Position numbers and translations under genes: made by a program | Shown here: piece by piece, positions 44,799 through 53,014 of the stretch | Numbering within the stretch: the stretch's first letter is position 1 | How the letters are laid out: every line of letters begins with the position of its first letter | The notes under the pieces: model-generated | The model's database searches: none | What the model saw: only the letters and a program-made list of their open reading frames with translations | What the model was told of the DNA's origin: nothing | DNA from: Fusobacterium perfoetens | GTDB taxonomy: Bacteria; Fusobacteriota; Fusobacteriia; Fusobacteriales; Fusobacteriaceae | NCBI RefSeq assembly: GCF_021531595.1 | Contig: NZ_JADYUD010000002.1 | Coordinates: forward strand, 1-64,000 | Length of the DNA stretch: 64,000 nucleotides | Reading direction: 5' to 3'

Positions 44799-45914
44799 AT
44801 GGCAAAAAAATGTATAGGATGTGGTATTGAACTGCAGGGAGAAGATAAAAATAAAAAAGGTTACCTTCCTCAGTCAGTCCTTGATGGAGACAGTAATGAA
44901 CTTTATTGTCAAAGATGTTTTAAAATAAAAAATTATGGAGAATATATTCCTGTTGAAATGACAAGAGATGACTACAGACAGGAAGTAAAAAAATCACTTC
45001 CTGAAGCTGATGTAGCAATAGCTGTTTTTGATATTATAGATTTTGAAGGTTCTTTTGATGATGAAATTTTAGATGTTTTAAGAGAAATGGATTCAATAGT
45101 TGTTGTAAACAAAATAGATCTTATTCCAGATGAAAAACATCCTTCAGAAGTAGCAGACTGGGTAAAGGAAAGACTTGGAGAAGAAGGAATAGCTCCTCTT
45201 GATGTGGCTATAGTAAGCAGTAAAAAAGGATATGGTATAAGTGGAATTTTTAAAAAGATAAATTATTTCTATCCTAATGGAGCAAAAGCTATAGTTCTTG
45301 GTGTAACAAATGTTGGAAAATCAAGTATAATAAATAGACTTATGGGAAAAAGTGTTGCAACAGAATCAAAATACCCTGGAACAACTTTAAAAAGTTCAAA
45401 AAAATCTTTGACTAATGCAAATATTACTCTTATAGATACTCCAGGTCTTATTCCTCAAGGAAGATTTTCAGATTTGGTATGTGAAAAATGTAACCTTGAT
45501 ATTGTTCCTTCAGGAGAAATTTCAAGAAAAACATATAAAGAAGGAAAAGACAGAGTAATTTTTATTGGTGGAATGGTTAAAATGAAAGTTGTAAGCAATG
45601 GAGAACTTAAACCAATATTTTCTGTTTATGCTTCAAAAAATGTAACATATCATGATACAAATCCTGAGAAAGCTGCTGAAATGGAAAAAGAAGGAAGAAC
45701 AGATTTATTTTCTCCTCCTTGTGAAAAATGTGCAGATAAGTATAAAAAAGAAAAAATAGTAACAGAAAAATTTACTGTTGAGTCAGGAGAAGAACTTGTA
45801 TTTAAAGGTTTAGGATGGGTTTCTGTAAAAAGAGGACCTCTTGAACTTGAAATAACTTATCCTGAAAAAGGAGAAATAATAATAAGAGAAGCTTTTATAA
45901 AACCTAAAAGATAG
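44799..45914 (+). CDS. yqeH: Circularly permuted ribosome-biogenesis GTPase YqeH
   Basis: 371 aa. N-terminal zinc finger C5-x2-C8...C37-x2-C40, then a permuted G domain: NKID (104-107) precedes the P-loop GVTNVGKSS (168-176) and DTPGL. A second Cys quartet occurs later (CEKC near 225 and near 308). YqeH-type GTPases assist 30S assembly. 12 nt after hslV with GGAGG; same operon. Confidence 0.92.
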   Translation: MAKKCIGCGIELQGEDKNKKGYLPQSVLDGDSNELYCQRCFKIKNYGEYIPVEMTRDDYRQEVKKSLPEADVAIAVFDIIDFEGSFDDEILDVLREMDSIVVVNKIDLIPDEKHPSEVADWVKERLGEEGIAPLDVAIVSSKKGYGISGIFKKINYFYPNGAKAIVLGVTNVGKSSIINRLMGKSVATESKYPGTTLKSSKKSLTNANITLIDTPGLIPQGRFSDLVCEKCNLDIVPSGEISRKTYKEGKDRVIFIGGMVKMKVVSNGELKPIFSVYASKNVTYHDTNPEKAAEMEKEGRTDLFSPPCEKCADKYKKEKIVTEKFTVESGEELVFKGLGWVSVKRGPLELEITYPEKGEIIIREAFIKPKR

Positions 45915-45925
45915 GTGAAAACCAA

Positions 45926-46417
45926 ATGGAAAACAGAGAAAAAAATAAGGGAATAGCAATTATAACAGAACTTGTAATAATTATGGTGATTATTGCCCTT
46001 CTTGTTTTTTATGCAGTAATTCCAAATATAAGTGATTTAAAGTATCTTAAAAAAGCTGAGACAGTTCAGAAAGATTTAAAAGAACTGAGAATGGCCTTAG
46101 AGGAATATTATCAGCTAACAGGAAAATATCCTGAACTTAGCAGACCAGGAGCATGTGATAATTTAAGAATACTTGATTATGTTGATGAAAAAGGAAGAAA
46201 AATTTCTTTTGCAGATATATATAAAAAAAATAAAATAGCTCCTACACAGTCAGCAGAGGGAGTTTATTACAATAACAGAGTTTTTGACAATAATGATTTT
46301 AAAAAAATAAATGGACTTGCAGGCTGGAATTATGATTATACAGGACAAACAGGAGAGATTCATGCAAATCTTAAACCTAATACATATTTTCAGGGAGTTG
46401 ACTGGAGTGAACAGTAA
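45926..46417 (+). CDS. Type IV pilin-like / pseudopilin-like protein
   Basis: 163 aa. A short basic leader (MENREKNKG) is followed by a hydrophobic helix (ITELVIIMVIIALLVFYAVI), and then RMALEEYYQLTGKYPEL, which is typical of pseudopilin stems. The prepilin rule (Gly, then Glu at +5) is not met exactly: after Gly9 the Glu is at +6 (Glu15). It may not be cleaved normally. No pilus assembly genes are in the window. It follows yqeH by 11 nt in the operon. Confidence 0.65.
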   Translation: MENREKNKGIAIITELVIIMVIIALLVFYAVIPNISDLKYLKKAETVQKDLKELRMALEEYYQLTGKYPELSRPGACDNLRILDYVDEKGRKISFADIYKKNKIAPTQSAEGVYYNNRVFDNNDFKKINGLAGWNYDYTGQTGEIHANLKPNTYFQGVDWSEQ

Positions 46418-46451
46418 ACAAGTTTTTTGCAGAAGGTTGAAATAATAAAGT

Positions 46452-46480
46452 TTGTCAAAATGTATAATGTATGATAAAAT
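46452..46480 (+). promoter_or_regulatory. Promoter of the FAD-dependent protein gene
   Basis: TTGTCA (46452-46457), 17-nt spacer, TGATAAAAT extended -10 (TAAAAT 46475-46480). Confidence 0.5.
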
Positions 46481-46528
46481 ACTTTTTGGTGTTTAAAAAG
46501 ACAATCTAATTTAATTCGGAGGAAACTA

Positions 46529-47923
46529 ATGAAATATGACATAATTTTTCTTGGGGGAGGTCAGGCTGGAATATTTGGTGCTTATGAAGCAGCAGAAAAA
46601 AACAGTCAGCTTAAAATTCTTGTAATTGATAAGGGAAAAATGCTGAAAAATAGAGTATGCCCTAAAGAAACACTTGGAAAATGTGTAAATTGTCCTACAT
46701 GTGCTATTATTTATGGAGTGAGTGGAGCAGGAGCATTTTCAGATTCAAAATTTAATATGGATTATAAAGTTGGTGGAGATGTTCATACTGTAACAGGAAA
46801 AGAGATTGTAAATCAGACAATAAAAGATGTTGTTGATGTATACAGAAAATTTGGATTTAATGAAGAACCAAGTGGATTGAAATACAATTCAACAATGGAA
46901 GAAATAAAAAGAAGATGTATTGAACATGGAATACAGCTTGTAGATACTCCTACAATGCACCTTGGAACAGATGGATCAAGAAAACTTTATACAATGCTTG
47001 TAGATCATCTATTAGCTAAAGGTGTAGAATTTGCAGTTGAGAGAGAAGCTGAAGAACTTATTATAGAAGATGGAAAAATAAAAGGAGTAAAAGTTTCTTA
47101 TAAAGGTCAGATGGAAGAATATTATTCAGATAATGTTGTTCTTGGAATGGGAAGAAGCGGAGCTCATAAGGTTATGGATTTATGCCATAAATATGGAGTA
47201 AATTATCAGGACGGAGCTATTGATATTGGTGTAAGAGTAGAAATTCCTGATATCATAATGAAGGATATCAATAAAAACTTCTATGAAGCAAAAATGATTT
47301 ATTATACAAAAACATATAAAGACAAGATGAGAACTTTCTGCAGCAATCCAAGTGGATTCATAGCAGCAGAAAAACATGCAGATGATGTTATCCTTGCAAA
47401 TGGTCATGCATATAAAGATAAAAAATCTACAAATACAAATCTTGCTCTTCTATGTACAAAAACATTTACAAAACCTTTTGATAAGCCTTTTGAATATGCA
47501 ACAGCCATTGCAAATCTTTCATCAATGCTTACAGGAGGAAAACTTCTTCTTCAATCTTATGGAGATTTAAAAGAAGGAAAGCGTTCAACAGATGAAAAAC
47601 TAGAAAGATTAAATATAGTCCCAACAACAACAGATTATGTTGCAGGAGATATTTCTCTTGCTTGTCCTAAGAGAATTCTTGATAATATAATGGAATTTAT
47701 TGAGGCACATGATAAGATTACTCCTGGATTTGCTTCAGCAGATCTTCTTCTTTACTTTCCTGAAATAAAATTCAGAAGTACAAGAATGGAAATAGATAAA
47801 AATATGATGACAAATATAGAAGGACTTTATGCTGCAGGAGACAGTTCAGGTTATGGAAGCGGACTTAATATTGCTGCTGTAATGGGAATACTTGCAGTGA
47901 GACATATTCTTACTAAATATTAA
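46529..47923 (+). CDS. FAD-dependent dehydrogenase of unknown substrate
   Basis: 464 aa, COG2509-type flavoprotein. FAD-binding GGGQAG (9-14) and a second dinucleotide site VVLGMGRSGAHKV. A conserved Cys cluster C44-x7-C52-x2-C55-x2-C58 (VCPKETLGKCVNCPTC) is followed by GVSGAGAFSDSKF. The C-terminal GLYAAGDSSGYGSGLNIAAVMG closes the FAD site. The Cys group suggests a metal or Fe-S centre, but that is inference. Own promoter and terminator. Confidence 0.88.
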   Translation: MKYDIIFLGGGQAGIFGAYEAAEKNSQLKILVIDKGKMLKNRVCPKETLGKCVNCPTCAIIYGVSGAGAFSDSKFNMDYKVGGDVHTVTGKEIVNQTIKDVVDVYRKFGFNEEPSGLKYNSTMEEIKRRCIEHGIQLVDTPTMHLGTDGSRKLYTMLVDHLLAKGVEFAVEREAEELIIEDGKIKGVKVSYKGQMEEYYSDNVVLGMGRSGAHKVMDLCHKYGVNYQDGAIDIGVRVEIPDIIMKDINKNFYEAKMIYYTKTYKDKMRTFCSNPSGFIAAEKHADDVILANGHAYKDKKSTNTNLALLCTKTFTKPFDKPFEYATAIANLSSMLTGGKLLLQSYGDLKEGKRSTDEKLERLNIVPTTTDYVAGDISLACPKRILDNIMEFIEAHDKITPGFASADLLLYFPEIKFRSTRMEIDKNMMTNIEGLYAAGDSSGYGSGLNIAAVMGILAVRHILTKY

Positions 47924-47933
47924 AAAACTAAGG

Positions 47934-47966
47934 GTGCATTTATCTTAAATGCACTCTGTTTTTTTA
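47934..47966 (+). terminator. Terminator after the FAD-dependent protein gene
   Basis: GTGCATTTA (47934-47942) and TAAATGCAC (47946-47954), 3-nt loop, followed by TCTGTTTTTTT. Confidence 0.8.
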
Positions 47967-48011
47967 GAAATAATAAATAAAAAAAAGGTAGAAATAAAAA
48001 TAAAAAAGGTA

Positions 48012-48017
48012 TATAAT
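48012..48017 (+). promoter_or_regulatory. -10 element of tRNA-Leu
   Basis: Perfect TATAAT 15 nt before the mature tRNA 5' end. No clear -35. Confidence 0.5.
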
Positions 48018-48032
48018 CATTTTGTAAATCGT

Positions 48033-48118
48033 GCAGAAGTGGCGAAATGGTAGACGCGCTGTCTTCAGGCGGCAGTAGGAATTATCCTGTGAGAGTTCAA
48101 GTCTCTTCTTCTGCACCA
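48033..48118 (+). tRNA. tRNA-Leu (anticodon CAG)
   Basis: 86 nt including encoded CCA. Acceptor stem GCAGAAG/CTTCTGC; D-arm with TGGCGAAATGGTAGAC; anticodon stem CTGTC/GGCAG with loop TTCAGGC, giving anticodon CAG for the codon CUG; long variable arm AGGA-ATTA-TCCT as in class II tRNAs; T-loop TTCAAGT. All arms fold by hand. Single gene, followed by its own terminator. Confidence 0.95.
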
Positions 48119-48141
48119 TGATAAAAAAATAACTATTTAGG

Positions 48142-48178
48142 AAATTCAGATGTCAAAAGAGTATATCTGAATTTTTTT
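48142..48178 (+). terminator. Terminator after tRNA-Leu
   Basis: AAATTCAGAT (48142-48151) and ATCTGAATTT (48165-48174), then a T-run. Confidence 0.8.
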
Positions 48179-48214
48179 ATATTAATAAAATACAAAAAAA
48201 GTATTTAAAAATTC

Positions 48215-48243
48215 TTGACAATTTTTATAATAAATTATATAAT
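48215..48243 (+). promoter_or_regulatory. Consensus promoter of ahpC
   Basis: TTGACA (48215-48220), 17-nt spacer, TATAAT (48238-48243), the best promoter match in the window. It implies high expression of the peroxidase pair. Confidence 0.8.
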
Positions 48244-48315
48244 CAAAATATAAGAAAACCAAAATAAAAATGAATTCAAAATATATAAATTTGAATAAAA
48301 TAAGGAGGAAATAAT

Positions 48316-48876
48316 ATGTCATTAATTGGAAAAAAAGTAAATGAATTTAAAACTATGTCTTACCATAACGGTGAGTTTAAACAAATAACAAGTGAAGATT
48401 TAAAAGGAAAATGGAATGTATTTGTATTCTATCCAGCAGATTTTACATTTGTATGCCCTACAGAACTTGAAGATTTAGCAGAGCATTATGATAAATTTAA
48501 AGCAGAGGGATGTGAAGTGTATTCTGTTTCTACAGATACTCATTTTGTACACAAAGCATGGCATGATACTTCAGAAAGAATAAATAAAATTAAGTTCCCT
48601 ATGCTTGCAGATCCTACAGGAAAACTTTCAAGAGATTTTGAAGTTATGATTGAAGAAGAAGGATTAGCTTTAAGAGGAAGTTTTGTAATTAATCCAGAAG
48701 GTGTTATTGTTGCTTATGAAGTACATGATACTGGAATAGGAAGAGAAGCATCAGAACTTCTTAGAAAATTACAGGCTGCAAAATTTGTTGCAGAACACGG
48801 AGAAGTTTGTCCTGCTAAATGGAGACCAGGAAGCGAGACAATAAAACCTTCTATTGATTTAGTAGGTAAATTATAA
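48316..48876 (+). CDS. ahpC: Peroxiredoxin AhpC
   Basis: Typical 2-Cys peroxiredoxin (186 aa) that reduces H2O2, organic peroxides and peroxynitrite. Peroxidatic Cys47 in FTFVCPTE, resolving Cys165 in GEVCPAKW, and YSVSTDTHFVHKAWH and GIGREASELLR as in enteric AhpC. AGGAGG precedes the ATG. It is followed 26 nt later by its reductase gene; oxygen defence in an anaerobe. Confidence 0.96.
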   Translation: MSLIGKKVNEFKTMSYHNGEFKQITSEDLKGKWNVFVFYPADFTFVCPTELEDLAEHYDKFKAEGCEVYSVSTDTHFVHKAWHDTSERINKIKFPMLADPTGKLSRDFEVMIEEEGLALRGSFVINPEGVIVAYEVHDTGIGREASELLRKLQAAKFVAEHGEVCPAKWRPGSETIKPSIDLVGKL

Positions 48877-48902
48877 TTCTCTGTATATAAGGAGAGATTG
48901 CT

Positions 48903-50537
48903 ATGAATAAGAAAATATATGATTTAATAGTTATAGGTGGAGGACCTGCAGGACTTACTGCAGGTATCTACGCTGGAAGAGCTATGCTTGATGTTCTTGT
49001 TATAGAAAAGGACAGAGCAGGAGGACAGATAAATCTTACAAGTGAAGTTGTAAACTATCCAGGAATAATAGAAACAAGTGGAGAAAAATTTGGAGAAGAA
49101 TTAAAAAAACAAGCTTTAGGCTTTGGTGTTAATTTTCTTAATGATGAAGTTATTGATATGGATTTAACCAAAGAAATAAAAACTATAAAAACAAAGTCAA
49201 AAGAATATAGAGCTTTTTCAGTAGCAATAGCAACAGGAGCTTCTCCAAGAAAATTAGGATTTCCAGGAGAAGAAGAATTTACAGGAAGAGGTGTAGCTTA
49301 TTGTGCAACTTGTGATGGAGAATTTTTTACAGGACTTGATGTTTTTGTAATAGGAGCAGGTTTTGCTGCAGCAGAAGAAGCAATATTTTTAACAAAATAT
49401 GCAAAAAAAGTAATTGTAATAGCAAGAGAGCCTGAATTTACATGTGCAAAATCTATTGCAGAAAAAGTTCTAAAAAACCCTAAGATTGAAGTGAAATTTA
49501 ATACTGAAATTTTAGAAGCATCAGGAGATGTACAGCTTAGAAAAGCACTATTTAAAAATAATATTACTGGTGAAATTTCTGAATACAAAGCAGAAGAGGG
49601 ACAATCTTTTGGAATATTTGTTTTTATAGGATATGAACCTCAAAGTAAATTATTTAAAAATCATGTAGAACTTGATAGTTATGGATATATTCCTACAGAT
49701 GAAAACCTTATGACCAATGTCCCAGGAGTATATGCAGTGGGGGACATAAGACCTAAGAAATTAAAGCAGGTTGTAACTGCTGTTGCTGATGGTGCAGATG
49801 CTGCAATGAATATTGAAAAATATGTAATTGATTTAAGAGAAAAACTTAATATTAAAAAGGAAGAAAAAGAAATGTCTGAAAAAACTTCAAAAGCTCCTGA
49901 GAAGTCAGCTGAGTTTTTAAACAGCACTTTAAAGGAACAGCTGGCAGAGATAGCTTCAAAATTTGAAAATAATATTGAACTTGTTCTTTTAAAAGATTCT
50001 TCATTTGAAAAATCTTTTGAAATGGAAATTGCTATAAAAGATATAGCATCAGTATCTGAAAAAATAAAATTTTCATTATATGAAAAAGGAGAAAATCCTG
50101 AACTTGAAAAGGCTGTTAATGTAGAAAGATTCCCTACAATAGCAATTCTTGATAAAAATGGAGACTTTTCAGGAATAAAATATTCAACAGTTCCTGGAGG
50201 ACATGAACTGAACTCTTTTATTCTTGCAATGTACAATGTTGCAGGGCCTGGTCAGAAACTTTCTTCAGAGACTCTTGAAAAAATTTCAGCAATAAAAAGA
50301 CCTATAAATGTAAAAATTGGTGTTTCTTTAAGCTGTAGTAATTGTCCTGAGACTGTTCAGTCAGTGCAGAGAATAGCAGCAGAAAATAAAAATATACAAG
50401 TTGAAATAATAGATGTTTTAACATTCAGAGATTTTAAAGAAAAACATGAAATCATGAGTGTTCCAGCAATGGTTGTAAACGATAGAGGAATATTTTTCGG
50501 TCGTAAGAATATAGATGAAGCATTGCATTTCCTATAA
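48903..50537 (+). CDS. AhpF-type peroxiredoxin reductase with permuted domain order
   Basis: 544 aa. Residues 1-310 are a thioredoxin-reductase-like flavoprotein: FAD site GGGPAG (12-17), redox pair C134-ATC-137 in YCATCDGEF, NADH site VIGAGFAAAE, and a closing GVYAVGDIRP. A linker leads to residues 340-544, which match the AhpF N-terminal double-thioredoxin domain (ISAIKRPINVKIGVSLSC..., redox pair Cys478/Cys481 in SCSNCPE, then VMSVPAMVVN-like). In E. coli AhpF that domain comes first. Electrons should still pass NADH-FAD-CATC-CSNC-AhpC. Role supported by the ahpC neighbour. Confidence 0.88.
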   Translation: MNKKIYDLIVIGGGPAGLTAGIYAGRAMLDVLVIEKDRAGGQINLTSEVVNYPGIIETSGEKFGEELKKQALGFGVNFLNDEVIDMDLTKEIKTIKTKSKEYRAFSVAIATGASPRKLGFPGEEEFTGRGVAYCATCDGEFFTGLDVFVIGAGFAAAEEAIFLTKYAKKVIVIAREPEFTCAKSIAEKVLKNPKIEVKFNTEILEASGDVQLRKALFKNNITGEISEYKAEEGQSFGIFVFIGYEPQSKLFKNHVELDSYGYIPTDENLMTNVPGVYAVGDIRPKKLKQVVTAVADGADAAMNIEKYVIDLREKLNIKKEEKEMSEKTSKAPEKSAEFLNSTLKEQLAEIASKFENNIELVLLKDSSFEKSFEMEIAIKDIASVSEKIKFSLYEKGENPELEKAVNVERFPTIAILDKNGDFSGIKYSTVPGGHELNSFILAMYNVAGPGQKLSSETLEKISAIKRPINVKIGVSLSCSNCPETVQSVQRIAAENKNIQVEIIDVLTFRDFKEKHEIMSVPAMVVNDRGIFFGRKNIDEALHFL

Positions 50538-50552
50538 ATAAAAAATAATTAT

Positions 50553-50598
50553 AAAGGGACTGTTATAAATTTTAAAAATCAACAGTCCCTTTTTATAA
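50553..50598. terminator. Bidirectional terminator, ahpF-like / adhesin
   Basis: AAAGGGACTGTT (50553-50564) and AACAGTCCCTTT (50581-50592), 12 bp, T-rich on both sides. Confidence 0.85.
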
Positions 50599-50601
50599 TG
50601 C

Positions 50602-51795
50602 TTATCTAATTTTAAATCTTACAGATCCCCCAACACCTATAGATGAAGTTTTAACATCATCTGTAGAGACAGAATATTTAGCATTTAATTTAATATTTTC
50701 AGCAGGAGAAAAAGCTATTCCTAAGGCAACTCCCTGACTGTTTTCAAAATGTCCCACTCCAGCTCCTATACCTATTTCACCAGGTCTGACATCTTGAAAA
50801 TCAATAGCTGTCATAGCAGCCATTAATGACATTCCTCTGTTTACTTTATTATCAAGGTTAGAAACTCTTTCATCAAGGTCTTCTAGTTTTGCTCTGTTAT
50901 TCATTATTTCAGCTTCTTGAGCAGAAATTCTTTCTTCATGATCTGTAAGTGTTTGTGTGTGTACAGATGTTTGACTTTGAAGACTAGCTATATTTTTTAT
51001 ATTTTTTTCATTTTCTGTAATTTTCTTGCTGTTACTTGCAATAGCATCAGAATTATCAGAGATTTTTTTATTATTAGAAATATTTTTTTCACGAATTTCA
51101 TTAATAGCAGTAGAATTTTTAGTAATTTTATTACTATTTTCTTCAATGCTTTTAGTATTATTAGAAATACTTACAGTATTTGAAGATATTTTATTATTGA
51201 TAACACTTTCAGATTTTTGCCTGTCATCAATTTCTTTTTTTATATTTTCAGAATTTGTAGAAATAAATTTAGAGTTTTTTTCAATATTATTTTCATTTTC
51301 TTTTATGGCTTTAATGTCGTTAGAAATAAGATTAATTTTTTTTGTATTTTCTTGAATAGTGTTATTATTCTTTTGGATATTTTGAGAATTTGTAGAAATA
51401 TTTGAAGTATTTGAAATAATATTTTTTTGATTGCTTTCAATTTTTATATTAATATTTTCTAATTTAGAATTAATATTATTTATATTTTCAGTAGCAGTTT
51501 TTACATTTTTTTCATGTTCTGTTACTTTATTTTCAAGCTCTTGAGCTTTTGAATTTATATCAGTAAGAAATTCAGTATGTTTATCAATAAGATCAGAATG
51601 ACTGTTTACAACATTTTGAGTATTTGTAAGATCATTGGATAATAGTTTAGATGATGGAAAAAATATCCATTTACTTGGTTTATGTTGAGTAACTTTTGAA
51701 GATGGTCCAAGATTTTCTAATTCAGTACCTATTGATAATGTAGTTTCAGTAATAAAAATAAAGCTTAGTAATAAAAGTGAAAATTTCTTTTTCAT
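50602..51795 (-). CDS. Trimeric autotransporter adhesin (YadA-like)
   Basis: 397 aa, type Vc secreted surface protein. Signal peptide 1 to about 22. Residues 55-310 are a long coiled-coil stalk made of Asn/Ile/Ser/Lys-rich repeats (I..N...I..N...I) without a globular head, so binding may be by the stalk or by the short 22-54 tip. The C-terminal roughly 80 residues are the YadA anchor: LDNKVNRGMSLMAAMTAIDF, RPGEIGIGAGVGHF, GVALGIAFSP and a terminal Arg after an aromatic-rich strand (SVRFKIR). Its leader has unusual hairpins (51828-51966). Confidence 0.92.
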   Translation of the reverse strand: MKKKFSLLLLSFIFITETTLSIGTELENLGPSSKVTQHKPSKWIFFPSSKLLSNDLTNTQNVVNSHSDLIDKHTEFLTDINSKAQELENKVTEHEKNVKTATENINNINSKLENINIKIESNQKNIISNTSNISTNSQNIQKNNNTIQENTKKINLISNDIKAIKENENNIEKNSKFISTNSENIKKEIDDRQKSESVINNKISSNTVSISNNTKSIEENSNKITKNSTAINEIREKNISNNKKISDNSDAIASNSKKITENEKNIKNIASLQSQTSVHTQTLTDHEERISAQEAEIMNNRAKLEDLDERVSNLDNKVNRGMSLMAAMTAIDFQDVRPGEIGIGAGVGHFENSQGVALGIAFSPAENIKLNAKYSVSTDDVKTSSIGVGGSVRFKIR

Positions 51796-51827
51796 ATATT
51801 CCTCCTAAAAAAATTGTAAGTAAAAAA

Positions 51828-51846
51828 ATCAGATAAGTTATCTGAT
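51828..51846 (-). terminator. Terminator-like palindrome in the adhesin leader
   Basis: ATCAGATAA-G-TTATCTGAT is a perfect 9+1+9 dyad. Read on the minus strand it is followed at once by seven T, like an intrinsic terminator, yet it lies 33 nt upstream of the adhesin start and downstream of its promoter. Confidence 0.5.
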
Positions 51847-51932
51847 AAAATAAACTATGTAAGATTATGTAAGTAGAAAATATCAAAATATTTGGTAAAT
51901 TGTATAGAGTGTTTAAAAATGTTTTTTGACAG

Positions 51933-51966
51933 GTTTATTTTATTAAAAATTTTTAATAAAATAAAC
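51933..51966 (-). repeat. 34-bp perfect palindrome in the adhesin leader
   Basis: GTTTATTTTATTAAAAA (51933-51949) and TTTTTAATAAAATAAAC (51950-51966) are exact reverse complements. It falls about 25 nt after the predicted transcription start, so it would form a long AU hairpin at the mRNA 5' end or a protein-binding site. Confidence 0.6.
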
Positions 51967-51997
51967 ACACCAAAAAATATATTTTTCAAACAAGCTA

Positions 51998-52026
51998 AGT
52001 ATATCAATGTTTTTTGAAAGAGTCAA
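51998..52026 (-). promoter_or_regulatory. Promoter of the trimeric adhesin gene
   Basis: The minus strand carries TTGACT (52026-52021), a 17-nt spacer and TATACT (52003-51998). It predicts a leader of roughly 195 nt. Confidence 0.6.
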
Positions 52027-52107
52027 ATAAAAATTTAACTTAGTTAAAAAATATTAAAATCGTGGTTTTTTATGATCATTTTTTACTTTTTTCAAACAAA
52101 AAAATAG

Positions 52108-52154
52108 AAAGTCAAAAAATAAAACTTCAAATCTGAAAATTATTTTTTGACTTT
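52108..52154 (-). terminator. Terminator of the thi operon
   Basis: AAAGTCAAAAAATA (52108-52121) and TATTTTTTGACTTT (52141-52154), 14-bp perfect stem, then TTTTTTT on the minus strand. Confidence 0.7.
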
Positions 52155-52181
52155 GCTGTATTTTTTATTTTTATAAAATTT

Positions 52182-53000
52182 TTATGAAAGTTCTATATTT
52201 TCACTTTCCATAAATCTATCTGCTGTCATATTACAAATTGTATCAAGAATTTCAGTTCTTATAGTTCCGTTTCCACTTCCTACAGAATAATGTTCTTCAG
52301 CTTTTTCTCCTGCTATTCCCATCATAGCAACAGCAGCTGCAGCTGCTGTAAAATAATCTCTTACAGCTCCACAGGCACTTCCAACAAGAGAAGCAGTCAT
52401 ACATCCAGTTCCTGTAACTTTTGCAAGAATAGGAGTACCATTATTAATTTTTGCAACTCTGTGTCCATCACTTACAATGTCTTGCTTTCCAGTAACAGCA
52501 ATGACAGTATCATATCTTTTAGCAAGAGCTTTTGCTATTTCAGCTCCATTTTCTAAATCTTCAGCTGAATCTACACCTCTGTTTTCAGAGTTTTGAATTC
52601 CATATATAGATTTAATTTCAGCCATATTTCCTTTTATAACTGCAAAATGTACACCTGCAAGAAGTTTTTCAACAAGTTCTTTTCTTGCTTTTGTTGCTCC
52701 TGCTCCAACAGGATCAAGAATAACAGGTTTTCCAAGTTTATTTGCAATTTGTCCTGCTTTAACAACACTTTCTCTCATTTGTTTATCCATTGTTCCTATA
52801 TTAATAACAAGTGATGAAGCAAAAGAAAGAATATCTTCAAATTCCTCTTCACAAAAAGACATAAGAGGAGAAGCTCCTACTGCAAGGGTAATATTTGCAC
52901 AATCGTTTATTGTAACTGTATTTGTAATATGAAAAACAATAGGTTGTTTTTCTCTTATGCTTGTAATAACATTTCCAAGCTGTTCTCTTTCAAATTCCAT
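52182..53000 (-). CDS. thiM: Hydroxyethylthiazole kinase ThiM
   Basis: Salvages thiazole by phosphorylating it for thiamine synthesis. 272 aa, ribokinase-like. VFHITNTVTINDCANITLAVGASPLM at the start, GKPVILDPVGAGATK, IKGNMAEIK, VAVTGKQDIVSDG-like, and VTGTGCMTASLVGS with the catalytic Cys. Last gene of thiD-thiE-thiM, 14 nt after thiE. Confidence 0.96.
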   Translation of the reverse strand: MEFEREQLGNVITSIREKQPIVFHITNTVTINDCANITLAVGASPLMSFCEEEFEDILSFASSLVINIGTMDKQMRESVVKAGQIANKLGKPVILDPVGAGATKARKELVEKLLAGVHFAVIKGNMAEIKSIYGIQNSENRGVDSAEDLENGAEIAKALAKRYDTVIAVTGKQDIVSDGHRVAKINNGTPILAKVTGTGCMTASLVGSACGAVRDYFTAAAAAVAMMGIAGEKAEEHYSVGSGNGTIRTEILDTICNMTADRFMESENIELS

Positions 53001-53014
53001 TTTTGCCTCCTGTA

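Noticed and set aside
50917-51405. Short tandem-like repeats in the trimeric adhesin that could suggest a CRISPR or satellite
   Set aside because: They are degenerate coding repeats of the coiled-coil stalk, in frame, with no constant repeat/spacer pattern. No CRISPR array was seen anywhere in the window.
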